DNA from: Plazaster borealis
Lineage: Eukaryota; Echinodermata; Asteroidea; Forcipulatida; Labidiasteridae
Direction of reading: 5' to 3'
NCBI GenBank assembly: GCA_021014325.1
Contig: CM037475.1
Coordinates: 3,317,001-3,381,000, forward strand
Length of the DNA: 64,000 nucleotides
The position numbers were made by a program, and so were the translations under genes. This document shows positions 36,041-51,000 of this stretch, one piece after another (the first letter of the stretch is position 1; each line of letters opens with the position of its first letter). The notes beneath the pieces are model-generated. The model searched no databases, was not told the origin of the DNA, and saw only the letters and a program-made list of their open reading frames with translations.

Positions 36041-39000
36041 CTGATAACAAGAAAAAGTCAAGACTGGTTATGCTTTTGGAAGCCACAAGCAAATAGCTTC
36101 AAGATGGTTGAAACAAGCTTAGCCAAAGCCAGACTGATAGCTTTGAAACATGGATAAGAAATTTAGGATGGCGTGAGGGGCTAGTGCGTAAAACGCTCGC
36201 CTCTCACCAATGTGGCCCTGGTTTGATTCCCTGCCATATGTGAGTAGAGTTGTGCATTGGTTCTCTACTATGCTACGAGAGTTTTTCTCCAGGCCCTCAT
36301 GTTTTCTTCCATCCTGAAAAATCAAACACTTTTGATCTCTGGCTGTGCTCCGTGGTCATATATGGGTTGATGTGGCTGGCTGCCAAAGCGCCCTTGCATA
36401 CCTGCTGCTTGAACACATTGCAGACGCGTCCTTCGCAATTAAGCTTCTCGGCTGCGATTAAGGATGATTAGCCTCCCAAATTAAAATCTTCCTCATCAAA
36501 ATGAGTAATACTAATATGTCTTAGGGGTATACTAATCCTAAAACCTGGTTCATACTTCAAGCGAATTACAAAAGCGAGGCTAATTTTGTTATATCACAAT
36601 TGGGAAACAGCGGATCCTGATTGTTTGCAGCACGTACACTTGCTTTCGCACGAAGTATGAATCGGGCTTAATACTGTCCGAACATTCCATGTCAACCACT
36701 GTGGTTTTGAATGATAGATGAACTATAACAGCCTGCAATATGATATCATGTGGTGAATGTATCTACACAGTACACAGTCGACCCTCTTACTGTCTGACCA
36801 TTCAATATCATCCACTGTGGTTTTGAATGATAGATAAACTATGCCAGCCTGCAATATGATATCGTAAGGTGAATGCATCTACACAGTACACAAATGCACA
36901 CAGTTAGTTCTGTGCACAGTTGCTCCACCATACACAACCCATGCAGTCAAATTGTTTCAAATGGTTGGTCAACTCACTGGAAGATATTATCAAGAGGGTT
37001 AATAGGAACAGACTTTACATGGGAAAACAGTCAATCTTTGGGCAAGATTTTGCAGTGCTACAAAAGCAGAACATATTGCTTCACAAATTACTACAATGAA
37101 CAATAAGCAAAGCAGTCAAAATAGTACACATGGCAAAGTTTTTTGGCTTGTCAACATTTTCTGGTCATCAAAATTATTCTGTGATTCCCGCTTTGATCTC
37201 ATGAATGGAGACTCCAGCTTATAGAGTCTCTATCTTGGACTTCGGAGATGTTGAACTTGAAGACAAGTCTACTACTGACCTGGTCTGGTTGATCCAAACT
37301 CCATGAGGGCATCTTCATAACACCGGCGTACTCTTGAGATGTCTGGTTCGGCCTGAGCCATCTCCATGGCGATATTCTGCCTGAACAAGTCCAGGGACAG
37401 AGGCCTGGTTTTGGATAACCTGGAAAGTACAGGAAAAATAATCTAAATAGACCTTATGCATTGACATCATCACACCGCCATCTTAGAGGTAAAATGATGG
37501 TGACACAATGGAAACGACCATCGAGCTATTCAAGTCTCGTCTTAAAGGTATCGTACACGTTTGGTAATGACTCAAAACAAATATTAGCATAAAAAGTTAC
37601 TTGGTAACAAGCAACGGAGAGCTGTTGATAGTTTAAAACATTGTGAGAAACGACTCCCTCTGAAGTAAGGTAGCTTTTGAGAAAGAGGTAATTTCTCACT
37701 CAAATAATAAAAACTTCTTGCAAGAAGTTTTAATTCCTATATCTGAAGGCACACAAATTTGTACAAGGGTGGCTTGGTAATGAATAGTCTGGCACCCCTT
37801 TTCGTACGGGTGCTACAGTCATCAATGCACACAGGGAATCAGACAAAGATGGCTGCATATGGTTGAAGCCATAGGCCCTTTTCGAAACCACTGGTTGGGA
37901 CCGGACTCTGGCTTGAGGCTCCGTCCACCTTATTGAAGCCTCATAAGGAAAGCGCATGTTTTTCTAAGTAATTGACGGAGCATGAGCCCAAGACGTAGTT
38001 TCCAAAAGGGCCATAGAGTAATTAGGCCATTGCCGAATTAGTGGCTATGGCTGCCCTTAAGCAATACCCCTAGCGGGTAGAGCAATAGCACAATAGCACA
38101 AAGGGCAAACAAACTCAACAAAAAACGAATAAATAAATGAAAGAAAATAAAACTCCAACGCCTTGGTCAAGGCTACATATATACAGTAATAAGCACTAGC
38201 TATGTCATGCATGTAACTCGCTGACCAGCCATGGGAACACCAATGTCCAGGTGTAAAATGGTTGCGATGTCAACTGATGAGTGGACCAGTATATATGATG
38301 GTCAGCACCATTGTGTCAATGGGAAAGAATGCTTCTTATAAGGCCGTGATGCATGGTTTTGTTTGCCCTTTATTTCTTATATAAACTATGTTACTTCAGA
38401 GGGAGTCGTTTCCTACAATGTTTTATACTATCAAAAGCTCTTCGTTGCTTGTTACCAAGTAAGTTTTTATGCTAATATTTGTTTTGAGTCATTACCAAAC
38501 ATGTACGATACCTTTAAAGATGAATAAAAAAGAGAAACTATTTTTGCACAACTCTTTTTCCGATTCACTTTATACTTGTAGTTTTCAAGATATATTTTCT
38601 TCTTGGACTGAAATTGCAATGAATGAACTTCCAGAGTTGAAAGCAATGTTATAATTTCTTTTACTAGAACATAGACCATCCGAATTCAACATCTACACAC
38701 TGTGAAATATTACCATTCTCAAAGATCTTTAAGCCGAAAATAAAGACACTTTTTTTTTTTCAAAGACAGAGTCACCAAAATCATAAAAAAAGATCAACTA
38801 AATTCAACATCTCGTGAAACAAAAGCTGAATCAGGAGAACTTCCAAACTCCAGGGCACTGCTTACTGCAAAATTCAGCGCATACAGTGCCATGTAAAAGC
38901 ATTTTCTATGGAACACAAGTGCAGATATTTCAACAGTAATAAGTGACATGAAACATGGCCCAGATCCGTGAGATTTCTAAACTTGAGGTAAACCCAAACT

Positions 39001-42000
39001 TGTGTCAGACATACCTCTTGTAGATTTTTCTGGCTCTCTTCAGTTCCTTAGTAAGAGCTGCCCATTGTAAGTATCTTGACTGCATTGGTGATGAGATCAC
39101 TGGCGGTTCCATCATTGCAGCCTGGTCAAGAAAAACAAAAATTGTTTAATGTATGGGTTAAAGGCACTGTACACGTTTGGTAATTACTCAAAATATATAT
39201 TAGCATAAAATTTACTCGGTAACGAGCAACGGAGAGCTGTTGATAGTATAAAACATTGTGAGAAACCACTCCCTCTGAAGTAACGTAGTTTTTGAGAAAG
39301 AGGTCTTTTCTCACTAAAATAATAAAAGACTTCTTGCAAGAAGCCTTTTATTCCTATCTGAAAGCACACAAATTTGTACAACGAGGGTGTTTTTTCTTTC
39401 ATCATTTTCTTGCAACTTCGATGACCAATTGAGCCCAAATTTTCACAGGCTTGTTATTTTATGCATATGTTGGGATACACGAAGTGAGAACACTGGTCTT
39501 TGACAATTTCACAACGTGTTCAGTCCCTTTAAACCAAATAATGTTCTTTATCCCCGATGCAAATTATTGTTGCAGTACCCACTCCTAAAATATAGGATTC
39601 AAACTACCTCTAGCTACAGGGCAAGCCTGGTGATCCCACCCGAGTAATATGCCTGTGAATTATTATTTGTTGACAGGAATCGGGGAAAGTACTGAGTATA
39701 CAGTGCATTACACACATCTGTGTATGGGTAAAGCCAAAATAATAATAAAAACATGTTTTTGAAAATTGTATCTTACATTGTGAACTTTGCTTTGCTTGAG
39801 ATTAAAACAATGCATATTTATTACTAATGTTGCTCTTAAATAAGTCTAGTCACGAAACATTCATCCAAATTGCTTTTAGGGGTTGTCCAAAGTAGAATTT
39901 ATCAAACAAAATTAGCGTTGTAGGCGAAGCACGTGGGGTTAGACGCGCACCTAATCTTTACATGCAATTGGACTCCCCAAATGGTAGACCATGGGACGAC
40001 AGTGGCTGCGTGTGACATCAGTGCAAGGGGGCTATAGATAGAATCACAATGAATGTTTGACAAGAGACAATGTAAACCAGAAAAGCTTGGCCAAAACAAC
40101 TTCCTCTAATCAGTTTTAGAAGGTTCGCCACAAGAAAAAAACCCACTGCAGGCTTACGCATGTATTGTACCTTGAATATATCATGCACATTCTCTGGATT
40201 CATGATGAGGCACCAATCTAGACCCAAATACCACAGAGGTAGAGCATTCTGTGGATGAAATATTAACAAGCAGTGAATGAAAAATCATCTAAGAGAAAAA
40301 GATAAAAAATGGACAAGAAACTCGAGTAAAAAAAATCTCTGACACTAACCATACCCAACAAACATTTTGGTTGTTGAGTTTACTGTATGATGTTGGATTT
40401 TGTTAGAGTGAAGAGGGATTCAAATAAATCACTCAAGGAAGTTACGACACTGATAAAGGAAAGTACCGACATTGTAATTGGTATTGAATCGTTTTTATTA
40501 CTATTTTTTGGGTAAACAAAGAAAAATTGAACCTGCAACCTCTGGATTAACATGTCGGTACTCGACCAATTGAGCTATCTAGCCCTTTATTGGTAGTCTC
40601 CCTTGGGAGGCCACAGGTTCAAATCCCCCTCTAGTCAATTTTTCTTAGTTCACCCCAAAATTGATTTTTTTTTTAAATTACCCAATCAGTTTCCCTTGTG
40701 GATTATTACTTGACATTTTTATTTCTGCAAGTACATGCAGCAAGATGTTGGCACACATGAGTTTACTGGCTCTGAGTTTTTGAATCACAGGTCATGGGCG
40801 AATTAACGGCTACAGATACGGCTATGACTAGATTTCTGCGTCATCATGCGTTAAAGTATAAGGCGTCCTTAGCACCACCCTTAGCAACAGTCGTAGCCGT
40901 AGCTGTAGCCGCCAATTCGGATATGGCCACAGTAGGGGGTCAACGTTGGGTGGGTGCTTTCCCCTAGCTCTTAGCAACTCACCTTAGATTTGACGAACGA
41001 GATGGCGCTATCGAAGAGCTGAGACACCTCATCAAGCTGCTGCTGTTTGTCTGTCACATGAGAAATATTTAACAATATATTAACCCTCTTACTCTTGGTC
41101 TTATTTTCAGCGAGTTGACCAACCAATTGAAACCATTCAGCTGCACATGTTGTGTATGGTGGCACTCAGTGTATTGTGTTTTAACGCTACATACGAAGTG
41201 TCGACCTGAGAACAAAAGAGGTCCACATAATGCAGGAACTTGAAACACTATGTGGACTTACACACATCCACACAGTGTTTTTTTACAGTGTTGAAGAATA
41301 GGATTTCCACAGAGTGACTGCAACACAGAGCTGTGTGGCACAGAACTAACTGTGTACATGTGTGAACTGTGTAGATGCATTCACCACATGATATCATTTA
41401 GCAGGCTGGCATAGTTTATCTATCATTCAAAACCAGATTGGATGACATTGAAAGGTCAGACAGTAGGAGGGTTGACTGTGTACTGTGTAGATGCATTCAT
41501 CACATGATATCATATTGCAGGCTGGCATAGTTTATCTATCATTCAAAACCACAGTGGATGATATTGAATGGTCAGACAGTAGGAGGGTTGATTTCAACTC
41601 ATTTAGTTAGTTTTATTTACAACTATCTAGTCTAGAAACCAAGCAATCCTCATAATTAGCAAGGCAGTCACTTCTATTTTCATTGTAGAAAACAATGCGC
41701 TAGTTCAACCAACTTAACCCAATTTCAACGAGCTGTAAATTGTGCTAAGCATATCCAATGTACTTAGCAAAAATATGTGGGAACCAGTCAAAGGCAATGT
41801 ATGTTACAAAGCATTTTCAGCTGGTAACCCACTTTTACTTATGCTTAATAGTAGAATTGCATGCCACAACCTTTATATCCTACTTAAAACCAGAAAACAT
41901 CTGATCCTACCGACTCCACAGTCCCTCATGGCGAGGCGGAGACACTCCTCCCAGACGTCCGCTGAGCGTTGATGAGATGTGATAGCTGATGCTGCAACCT

Positions 42001-45000
42001 CCTTAGCTTTGTCAATCTCACCGACGTCTTGAAGGACTCTCATCTGGAAATAGACGAGTAAAGACTCTTAGGCCGTGTCTGAATTGACGTCTTTGGTTGA
42101 GGCTATGACTAGTGCCCAATTAGATAGAGCTGCTTAGGCAGAAAATACTGCTTACAAATGTTCTGCTAAGCAAAAATAAGCAGGATACCAGTCACAGATT
42201 GTACATGTGACATGCTATTTTGGCTGGTCATCTATTCTGGTAAGCACAATTTTGTTGTGCTTAGCTACTATTTGCGCTTAAGCTATTAGGACCAATAGAG
42301 TTGCTCAAGCACAAAAAGTAGCTGAGCACAAAATGGTTATGCTTACCAGATTTAGATTACCAGTTAAAATACGATGTCACATGTACAGTTTATGACTGGT
42401 CTCCTGCATATTTTTGCTTGCAGAAATTTGGTAAGCAATATTTTCTGCTTAAGAAGCTCTATGCAAATCAGCCCAGATTGCTGCAAAGTCCTATTCTTCA
42501 ATGTTATTGCTGTAGTCAAAAGCCATAGCCTTAGCTGAAGTCGCTTGATTTGGTCAAGCCATTAATATAATTTCAGTATTATTATTTTTTACAAATGGTT
42601 TATTAAAACTACTGCAATACACAGCTAAAAACCCGATAGGTAAAGTTTACAAAAAGTTATTAAAAATACCCACAAAACATCAACAATACATTTTTTAAAA
42701 AAAACACTGAAATATTGAACAAGTTTTTGTTTAAAGTATTGACCCTTTTACACAGTGTAGCACGCACCTCTGCACAATGGGCATCTACCATTTCCACCAC
42801 TTTGAGAGTCCATGCTTTGTATACACTTTGATTCCCAAAATGGCGGACAGGATAGGCGCGTGTAAGTGCACTGCGCGTTGTGCAATTAGGTCAATATAAC
42901 AATTCTCTAGAAAATTAGTTAAAATTGTTTAGATTAAATTTGCTCATGATCAGTAGAGCCTGTCCACAAGAAAAATGGTTTGGCAAACTACATGTATAGT
43001 CGGCAAAATCAAGTGCATTGGGGTCGAGAGTTATAGATTCTAAAACTACGAGCAAGACTAACACCAGGGAAATGAGAATAATGTGGAAATGCACTAACCC
43101 ATTTCAAGTACAGATCTTCAGTGAATTTGGTCTTTTCATGTGCAGTTGAGAAAACCTGCAAAGCTGTCTTGGCTCTCTGTAAAAACAAAACTTATTCAAT
43201 TTATTGACTGAAATATTTATAAATCGTTGCGTCAGTGCGAAAACATTGTATCTCGATTTTGCAAAAATGTTGCATCTCGCACGAAAATGCTCCGAGCAAA
43301 AACGTTGTATCTTGGCTTGTACTCGGTGTAGACATCTGGGCTATTTTAAGCGAGATACAATGTTTTGACAATTTCACACTCGCCCAAAACGTAGGCCTAA
43401 GCCCTACTTTAAGAGATACAACAATTTTAAACTGACACAACAGAATACTGTATGAAAACTGATGAAAACCAAATTATGTCCTTATCAATATTAAAATAAT
43501 TTGTTTAGCAATGTTAACACATCACGCCACATGAACTAAAACATCCCGTACAAAAATGTACTGACCAATTTTTCTCAGAATGATGTCATCAGATGTTTTG
43601 AATGTTGACAAACTTTGCACTGGAAGGTTATCTAATACAATGGCAATAAACACCACTTTAACGTGTGGTTAGAGACTTGTAATTTTTCCCCCACTCACAT
43701 GAGGACTCTATCTTTTGCAAAATGAGTACATCACAAAATTGAATTTGACATTTCCCTTCCTCTTTAATCGTTATGATACCATTGAGTAGGACGGTATATA
43801 TTAAAATTCTCAGATTATTAGTTATACTTCAACACTATTTTGTTAGAATATATGGCGGTAAAATAAGATTTGTCTTTGACCTTATCACTGATGTCAGAAG
43901 GTCCACCCAGCTGTAGTCTCTCTATGCAGCAGTCAGCAAACAATGTCCACATCTTGGTTGTTGGTAGTCTCTCCGCAGCCGTCTCGTAGACCGCCCAGCA
44001 TTGTGACTCTTCTGCTAAGTGGACGGACGCAGACTCTGTAAGGTCAACACAAAACAACCATGCTTCATTTTTCTAACAGTGTTATCTTCCCTAAAACACC
44101 CAACCCCAATCCATTGGGATGCTCAACATTCCAAGAATATTTCTGTTACTTAAAGGGATTGTATACGTTTGGTAACTGGAACCAACTGTTTCAATCCTAT
44201 ATGGTTGTAGATATATACCATAAAACTAACCTGTGAAAATATCAATTTAAAAGGTGGTAGCGTTTTTGAGATATTGCCGAAATCTGGAGCGGATATGTCC
44301 ACGCAGTAAGAATAATCTGCAATTGGAATACACTATCTGTGCAGTAACGCTTCTCGGATTACTTTGAAGTGAAAAGTTTCTCAAAATGCATTATACTATC
44401 AAAAGCTGCTGTACTTCATACCAAGTAAGTTTTTACTGCCATTAATTTTCAGAGTCATTACCAAACGTATACAGACCCTTTAAATTGCAGGATCCACTTC
44501 TAATAACTGGAATTAAACTCGACCCGTGTCCTTGAGTAAACTCCTTGTCAAGCAGTTAAAACATCTGCTATCGACCCAATAAGCCATTTGTGGGTTAGAT
44601 TTGAATAATGTCTGGTACAATGGCTTGGTTAGTCATAAGTTACCATTTGAATTTGAATTCCTCAGACTATCCAGACAGTTGCCACGTCACGTGATTCAGG
44701 GCAAGCTGTTGCGTAGTTTCGTTAGAGACCGTAAACAACCATACACAGTTTTGAATGAAAGTGTATGACACAATGGTGCTCGGTTTGATCATCTGGATGT
44801 TGCTATACAAAAGCTTGCCCCGAACCATTTGACATAGCAACTGTCTCTATAGTCTGAGGAATTGAACTTTAAGCGGTAACTTGTGACTAAGCAAGTCATT
44901 TTCCAGATATTACCGGTATTCAAATTTAACTCACACATTGCTCATTCACCTGACATCATCATCACAATAGTCTTGGTTGCGCCATTTTGGAAGTCAATGT

Positions 45001-48000
45001 CCCTGTGTGTTATACAATGTAGTGTGCATTTAAGTTTACACGCTTACCATACAATTTGTACGTGCAATTTGACTCCCAAAATGGCAAGCATAGCGGACAA
45101 TTAGCCACGTGTGATGTGGTGCAAGGGGTCAATGGAATGTAGGAGGTTGTGGGTTCGACTCCAACTAAGGGCGTGTCGTGGCCGAGCGGATAAGAACACC
45201 AAACTCAAGCTCTGGTGTTTCTAATCAGCAGAGTGTGGGTTCGAATCCCAGTCGTGACACTTGTGTCCTTAAGCAAGACACTTCACCACATGCTTCGTCC
45301 TTCGGATGGGACGTTAAGCCGTAGGTCCCGTGTGTTGTGTAATGCACGTAAAAGAACCCAGTGCACTTATCGTAAAGAGAAGGGGTTCGCCCCGGTGTTC
45401 CTGGTTTGATTGGTTGCATGTTGCACCACAGCACCTTGTAAACCATGGTGCTATGCAAAGGAATAGGTCTCATACTTCAACATGTAACTCCACTTACCTT
45501 GTAGGAAAAATACTGAGCGCTTAGAGACACCCATCAGGAGTATAAAGCGCTATATAAGAACTGCATATTTTTATATTATTTTCATTAGGTAGTTTTTATT
45601 TCTGCTGGACTCAGAAAGCACTAGATATACAGGCTTCAAAATCATGAATCAAGGGACGGCAAAATCTGAATTAATTTAATGCTATCTGTTATTGATTGGG
45701 TAACTTTTCAATCATCCAAAGATTTATTAATTGTTTTCAATTACCTCAGAATTCAAAATTTATTTGAAGGCGCAAATAGTAATAATGCACTACATTTATG
45801 AAACCAATCAAAAGTAAATTATGTTCTTATTCTTATGGTCAAGGTGACAGTTTAATATTCAATTAACTTAAAGTTTTTATATTCATTTAAAACCAAGTGC
45901 GAAAATTTGTGTTTTTAAGCCCTCATTTTTCCCCTCAAATTTCTCTCAATATTTCATTATCCATGAAATAACAGGATTCTTTTAAATATAATTGTTGCTT
46001 TCTTTTGCAGACTTCTATAATGAAAACAAACATGAAACAGTTGCATGATGTATAAATATAAAGAAAAGAATACATATAAATTACCATTTCTGGCCGCTGT
46101 TAGATGTCTCCTTGCAAGGGCATCCCACATTAATTCATTATTCGGATGAGCTTCCTGAAGACTTTTGAACAAAAAACAAAAAATGTAATAAATACAACTT
46201 TTGTAAAATTTCTCGTTCGTATTTTGGAAGGTTTGGAAGATCATACCACATTAATAACAAAGGATGGGAGTCCTGACTTCACATCCAGAAAGCAGTAACT
46301 ATTTTCACCATGGCTTGGAGGAACCTGATCTTTTCACAGAAACACGCATGTTTTGGGATGAAATATGTCCTTTCAAACCCTTAAGAGACCATAGAGTTCG
46401 AGAATACAACAAACATGACCAAAAATGGTGGCATATTGATAATGGTCTATCGGCAGTTTCAAAAATTCAAAATTTTATCCTATATTTTGAGGCCAGTTTA
46501 AATTCTATGTCTGTTTTTTTTCTTCCCTTCGAGTACTGAGTATTATACAGTACTTAACACATCCATGTAACGGTAAAACCTGAGAATATTCTTCATCCCT
46601 GATGCAAATTTAATGCTATTAAATATCTGTTACACTTACTCCCTGTAAATCTCCTCTTGTAGATCTTGAGTGAAATCAAATTTATTGCAGACCGGAATAA
46701 ACGCCAAATGAAGATTAATATCATCTAAAAAACAATATTTAAGGAGAAAAAAACAAACAAAAATTGAGTACAAATAAGACACAAGCAAAATTTAATCGGA
46801 GACACAGAATTTGTTACAATTCAAACAATAATAAATGTAAACAGTTTACAAACATGACTGACGATGGTTTAAATCTCTTTTCAGAAAATTGTTTCTCCAG
46901 AAATGAAAATTACATTCCCTTCAAAATTAATGTCAAAACGTATTCAAACATACAAAAACCATTTCTTATTTGTGCTCACAAATGAGGCAAGATATCTTAC
47001 TCCATCAGACTTTGTCAATCTCAGAAGAATTAAGACAAAAACATCGAACACCTCAAACATACCTGGAATATCTTGAATGGCTACTTTATAAACTAGCCTG
47101 GCCACCTTCCCTTGCAAGAGGGCGTCCTCCATTCCATCTTCAACGACGTCTACGTCACTCTGTTTTAGCACCATCAAACGCTTTCTTTGCTGTGGCAAGA
47201 AGTGACAAATACCATTATAGAGCTTACACAACCATACATTAAAGGCACTGTACACGTTTGGTAATTACTCAAAATATATATTAGCATAAAAACTTACTTG
47301 GTAACAAGCAACGGAGAGCTGTTGATAGTATAAAACATTGTGAGAAACGACTCCCTCTGAAGTAACGTAGTTTTTGAGAACGAGGCAATTTCTCACTAAA
47401 ATAATAAAAACTTCTTGCAAGAAGTTTTTAAAACTTCCTCTGAAAGCACACAAATTTGTACAACAAGGGTGTTTTTCTTTCATCATTTTCTTGCAACTTC
47501 GATGACCAATTGAGCCCAAATTTTCACAGGCTTGTTATTTTATGCATATGTTGGGATACACTAAGTGAGAACACTGGTCTTTGACAATTACCAAACGTGT
47601 TCAGTGCCTTTATGCTTTTTGTACAGTAGCCTATACCGGTCTAGTAAACTGTGCATTTTACTTGCCCTCAGGAAATTTCAGTCGCCCAAAACCCCAGTGC
47701 ACTTATCGTTGAGAGAAGGGGATTGCCCTGGTGTTTCAGATATGGTTGGCTGCAGATTGCACCACAGCACCTTGTAAACCATTACAAGGTGCTACACAAA
47801 TGGGTCTTATAATTCAAACATAGCTCTGCATACCTGTCATAAAAATAATGAGCGATTTGAGACGCCCACAAAGCTTAGATAAAGCACTATATAACTAAGA
47901 CCCATGTATTAATATTATTACTAATGCATTGTTATTACGAATAAGTCCAATGATAAGATGCACAGATGGTCTTGGCAATGTAAGAAAACTTTGGTTCTTT

Positions 48001-51000
48001 TCAATCTGAGTGCAAAACAAAGCGATGAGCCGAAAAAGTCATTACATTGGTATGAATAATTCCTGACTTGTAATATGTGCTCCACTAATGACAAATACTT
48101 GTGTGTGAGTAATCACAAAACAAAACTCATGGCATGTCCTTTAATCGTGTGTACCTCTTATTTTCCAACCATAAACAAGCTTCATGCAAGACATAACTCT
48201 CAGCCTCATGGTTCCAATGCTTATCCTTTTCAATTTCAATTTGATGGAAATGCAACAATATGGCTTACCTTATCAGCATGCATCAATTCCATTCTGAAAT
48301 ACTGTGGAGAAATTAAAAGGATAGCCTTAGTCACCATAGAAACAGAACTCAGAGAATACCGTGTGTAGGTAGGTATCTCTGCCATCTGTTTTGACGCATT
48401 TTCGTGCGTGCTTTCATTTTAGCTGTACGACAACAAATTTCAGCTCTCCCATTGGTTGATCTGGTTAGTTTTGACACCCACTCTATGTCCACAGCTGACA
48501 CAGAGGGCATGCACAGCATGCAGACTGACAACAATTGAACTCGGCATTCTGTTAATATAACCTGTTGGAGATCTTTAGATACAGTCTTTTTCCCCAAACG
48601 TGACAATCTTTATCCAAATGTAAACAGAGTACCTCCAGTACACAAAACTGTTTTCAACATTATTTAGTTCCCTGCATTATTCAAGTAAGTAACACTAACT
48701 ACCCTTAGCCCTAACCCCCTAGTGTCTAAGGCCAGAGACCCTCCCACAGGGATTGCCTTAAACGTTTTCAGCAACCAGCCGGTGGGACATACCTTGAACA
48801 TACCTTGAAGCGCCACATCTCCATCTTCATTGATGAGAGTATGGCAGGGTTAGGGGGCTTGGTAGCCCATTATAAACCCATGTGCGACAGTTCGGTTTTG
48901 AAGCTTAGGGGTGTAGGGGCGGAGACCACACTTTGTGGTAGCTGGTTCCATGGGTTTACCACTCTCTGGCTTAGAATTTTGTTTTGATGTCTAGATTGGG
49001 TTTTGATTTGGCGAGCTTCTGAGTGCAACGTCTGGTTCCCTGATACTCTGCTTTTTTAAACATTGTGTTTGGGTCGATCTTATCCATTTGTGTCATGATG
49101 TGGTATGTTTCTATGAGATCTTCCCTCGTCCTTCAGTCTTCTAGTGTTGTGAGGTTTAGTCGGGTCAGTCTGGTCTCGTATGGTTGGTCCTTCAGAAATG
49201 GTACAAGTTTGGTGGCACGGCTTGTACCTTTTCGAAAATTTTCTTGTCTCTGGTTAGATGGGGGCTCAAGATGTTAGCTTGTCATGTCACTAGTAAGGCA
49301 GCGTTTTCACTAGTCCATATTCCACATTAAATAGGAATGCTTTTCAACACTGAACTAGCCAGCCGGACCACTTGGAGTGTATTCTGACTGGTACTCAGGT
49401 GTTTTAACTGGCATTTGGCCAGTGGACCACTGTTAAGGAAGAATACCGCTGTGATATCCTCAACAATCTTCCACTCTATAGTAACTCAACACTCGAACAT
49501 TTGGACTTAGATAAGAATGGTATGCCTGTTCCCATGAAAGCAATAGGCCATATGCACAAGTGCCATCTTAAAAATATACCGCAATGCATCTTGGAAAAAC
49601 CGTGTACAGTTAAAAAATAGATCAAGCTGCCAATACGGATGCCATGCTGTAGTTTACATGTAACTATGCCAGGTTTTATAGTTGTGTAACGCTTTACTTG
49701 AAAACCAGCGCGCCATGATGGTTGCCGGTGTTGCTTGGACTCGGATTTCAACCAGACTTCTTTGCGTGCCGATCTTACTTATTGGGAAATGCATATGGCC
49801 TGAGGTTATTTGGGCCTGCAGTACACCACATCCTGCAAAACTAGACAACTTCCTGAAAAGGATTTAGGAGGGTTTAGGAACTTTCAAGATTTTTTCCTTC
49901 ATTATTTAAAGTTTACGTAATTTGTTTGACTGACCTCGACTCTGAGTTTTTGACTCTTAGGATGGTGTCTGATGGCTCGTAGGAGGAGACTCCGGGCGTT
50001 CTCTGCAGACAGATTGTCCTCCATTTGAAACTTTGCCGCGATTATCCACAACACTAAAAGGAGAGCACAAACAATTTGTATTTTCAATTGAAGTTAGTAA
50101 GTTTAAAAACAACAAGTTTTAAGAAAACAACAAATGACTCTTTTTTAATCCTACTTGTTATTTTCTTACCGTTTTCACTATATTGCTAATTACCGATTGT
50201 AAATCACATCCAATTTGGCCTATGGGCCACGAAATGTGATGTTAATAAAATGAAATGAAATGAACTGAAATGATATTTGGCCCTTGGAAAAAAAGTAGTA
50301 ACATTCTATTGGGTACAAGTGGTGACCTACATGTACACATGGTTTAGGCTTTTCAGGCTATTTAATCATTTTTCTGATTTTTCCAGGGGCATAAAAACCA
50401 GAAACAAGACTGAAGTAGAATATCATGCCCAAGGACTATAACTTGGTTTTCCGATGGTATGAGATTTTGTAAAAGGATATCTGGATTGAGAATTTCCTTC
50501 AGAACATGAAAAATTATGCGCATATTCAAACATTGTTGGAAACCAAGGTTTCTATGCTGGTTTCCACACATTGCTTTAGCATGCGAGAGGAACAAGATTG
50601 TACTCTTTATCGAGTTCCAATGTTCAAGTATGCACACGAATTACACAATCTATTCCCACTTGAATGACAGCACTTCAAGATGGAAGTAAACTGGGCATAT
50701 TTTAACAAAGAATCAGAACACACAAACTTGCTACGAAGAACAAATCTTGCTTAGCAAAAACAAATTACCAGCCAAAATCACAATGAAATAGACATTGCTA
50801 GTGACTGGTCCCCACTAGTATTTGCTCAGAAAATAAAGTTTTAAGCCACATTTTCTACTCAACAGTTCAATGATTTTGAATCGTGTTGGGGATTATTTGG
50901 GGACATAAAATCTGCAAATTGGGACATATTTTAAAACAATGTTGAATTATTATTATTATATCTTTCTGGTAATGAAACCGAGGGACCCTCAAAAGAAGCT

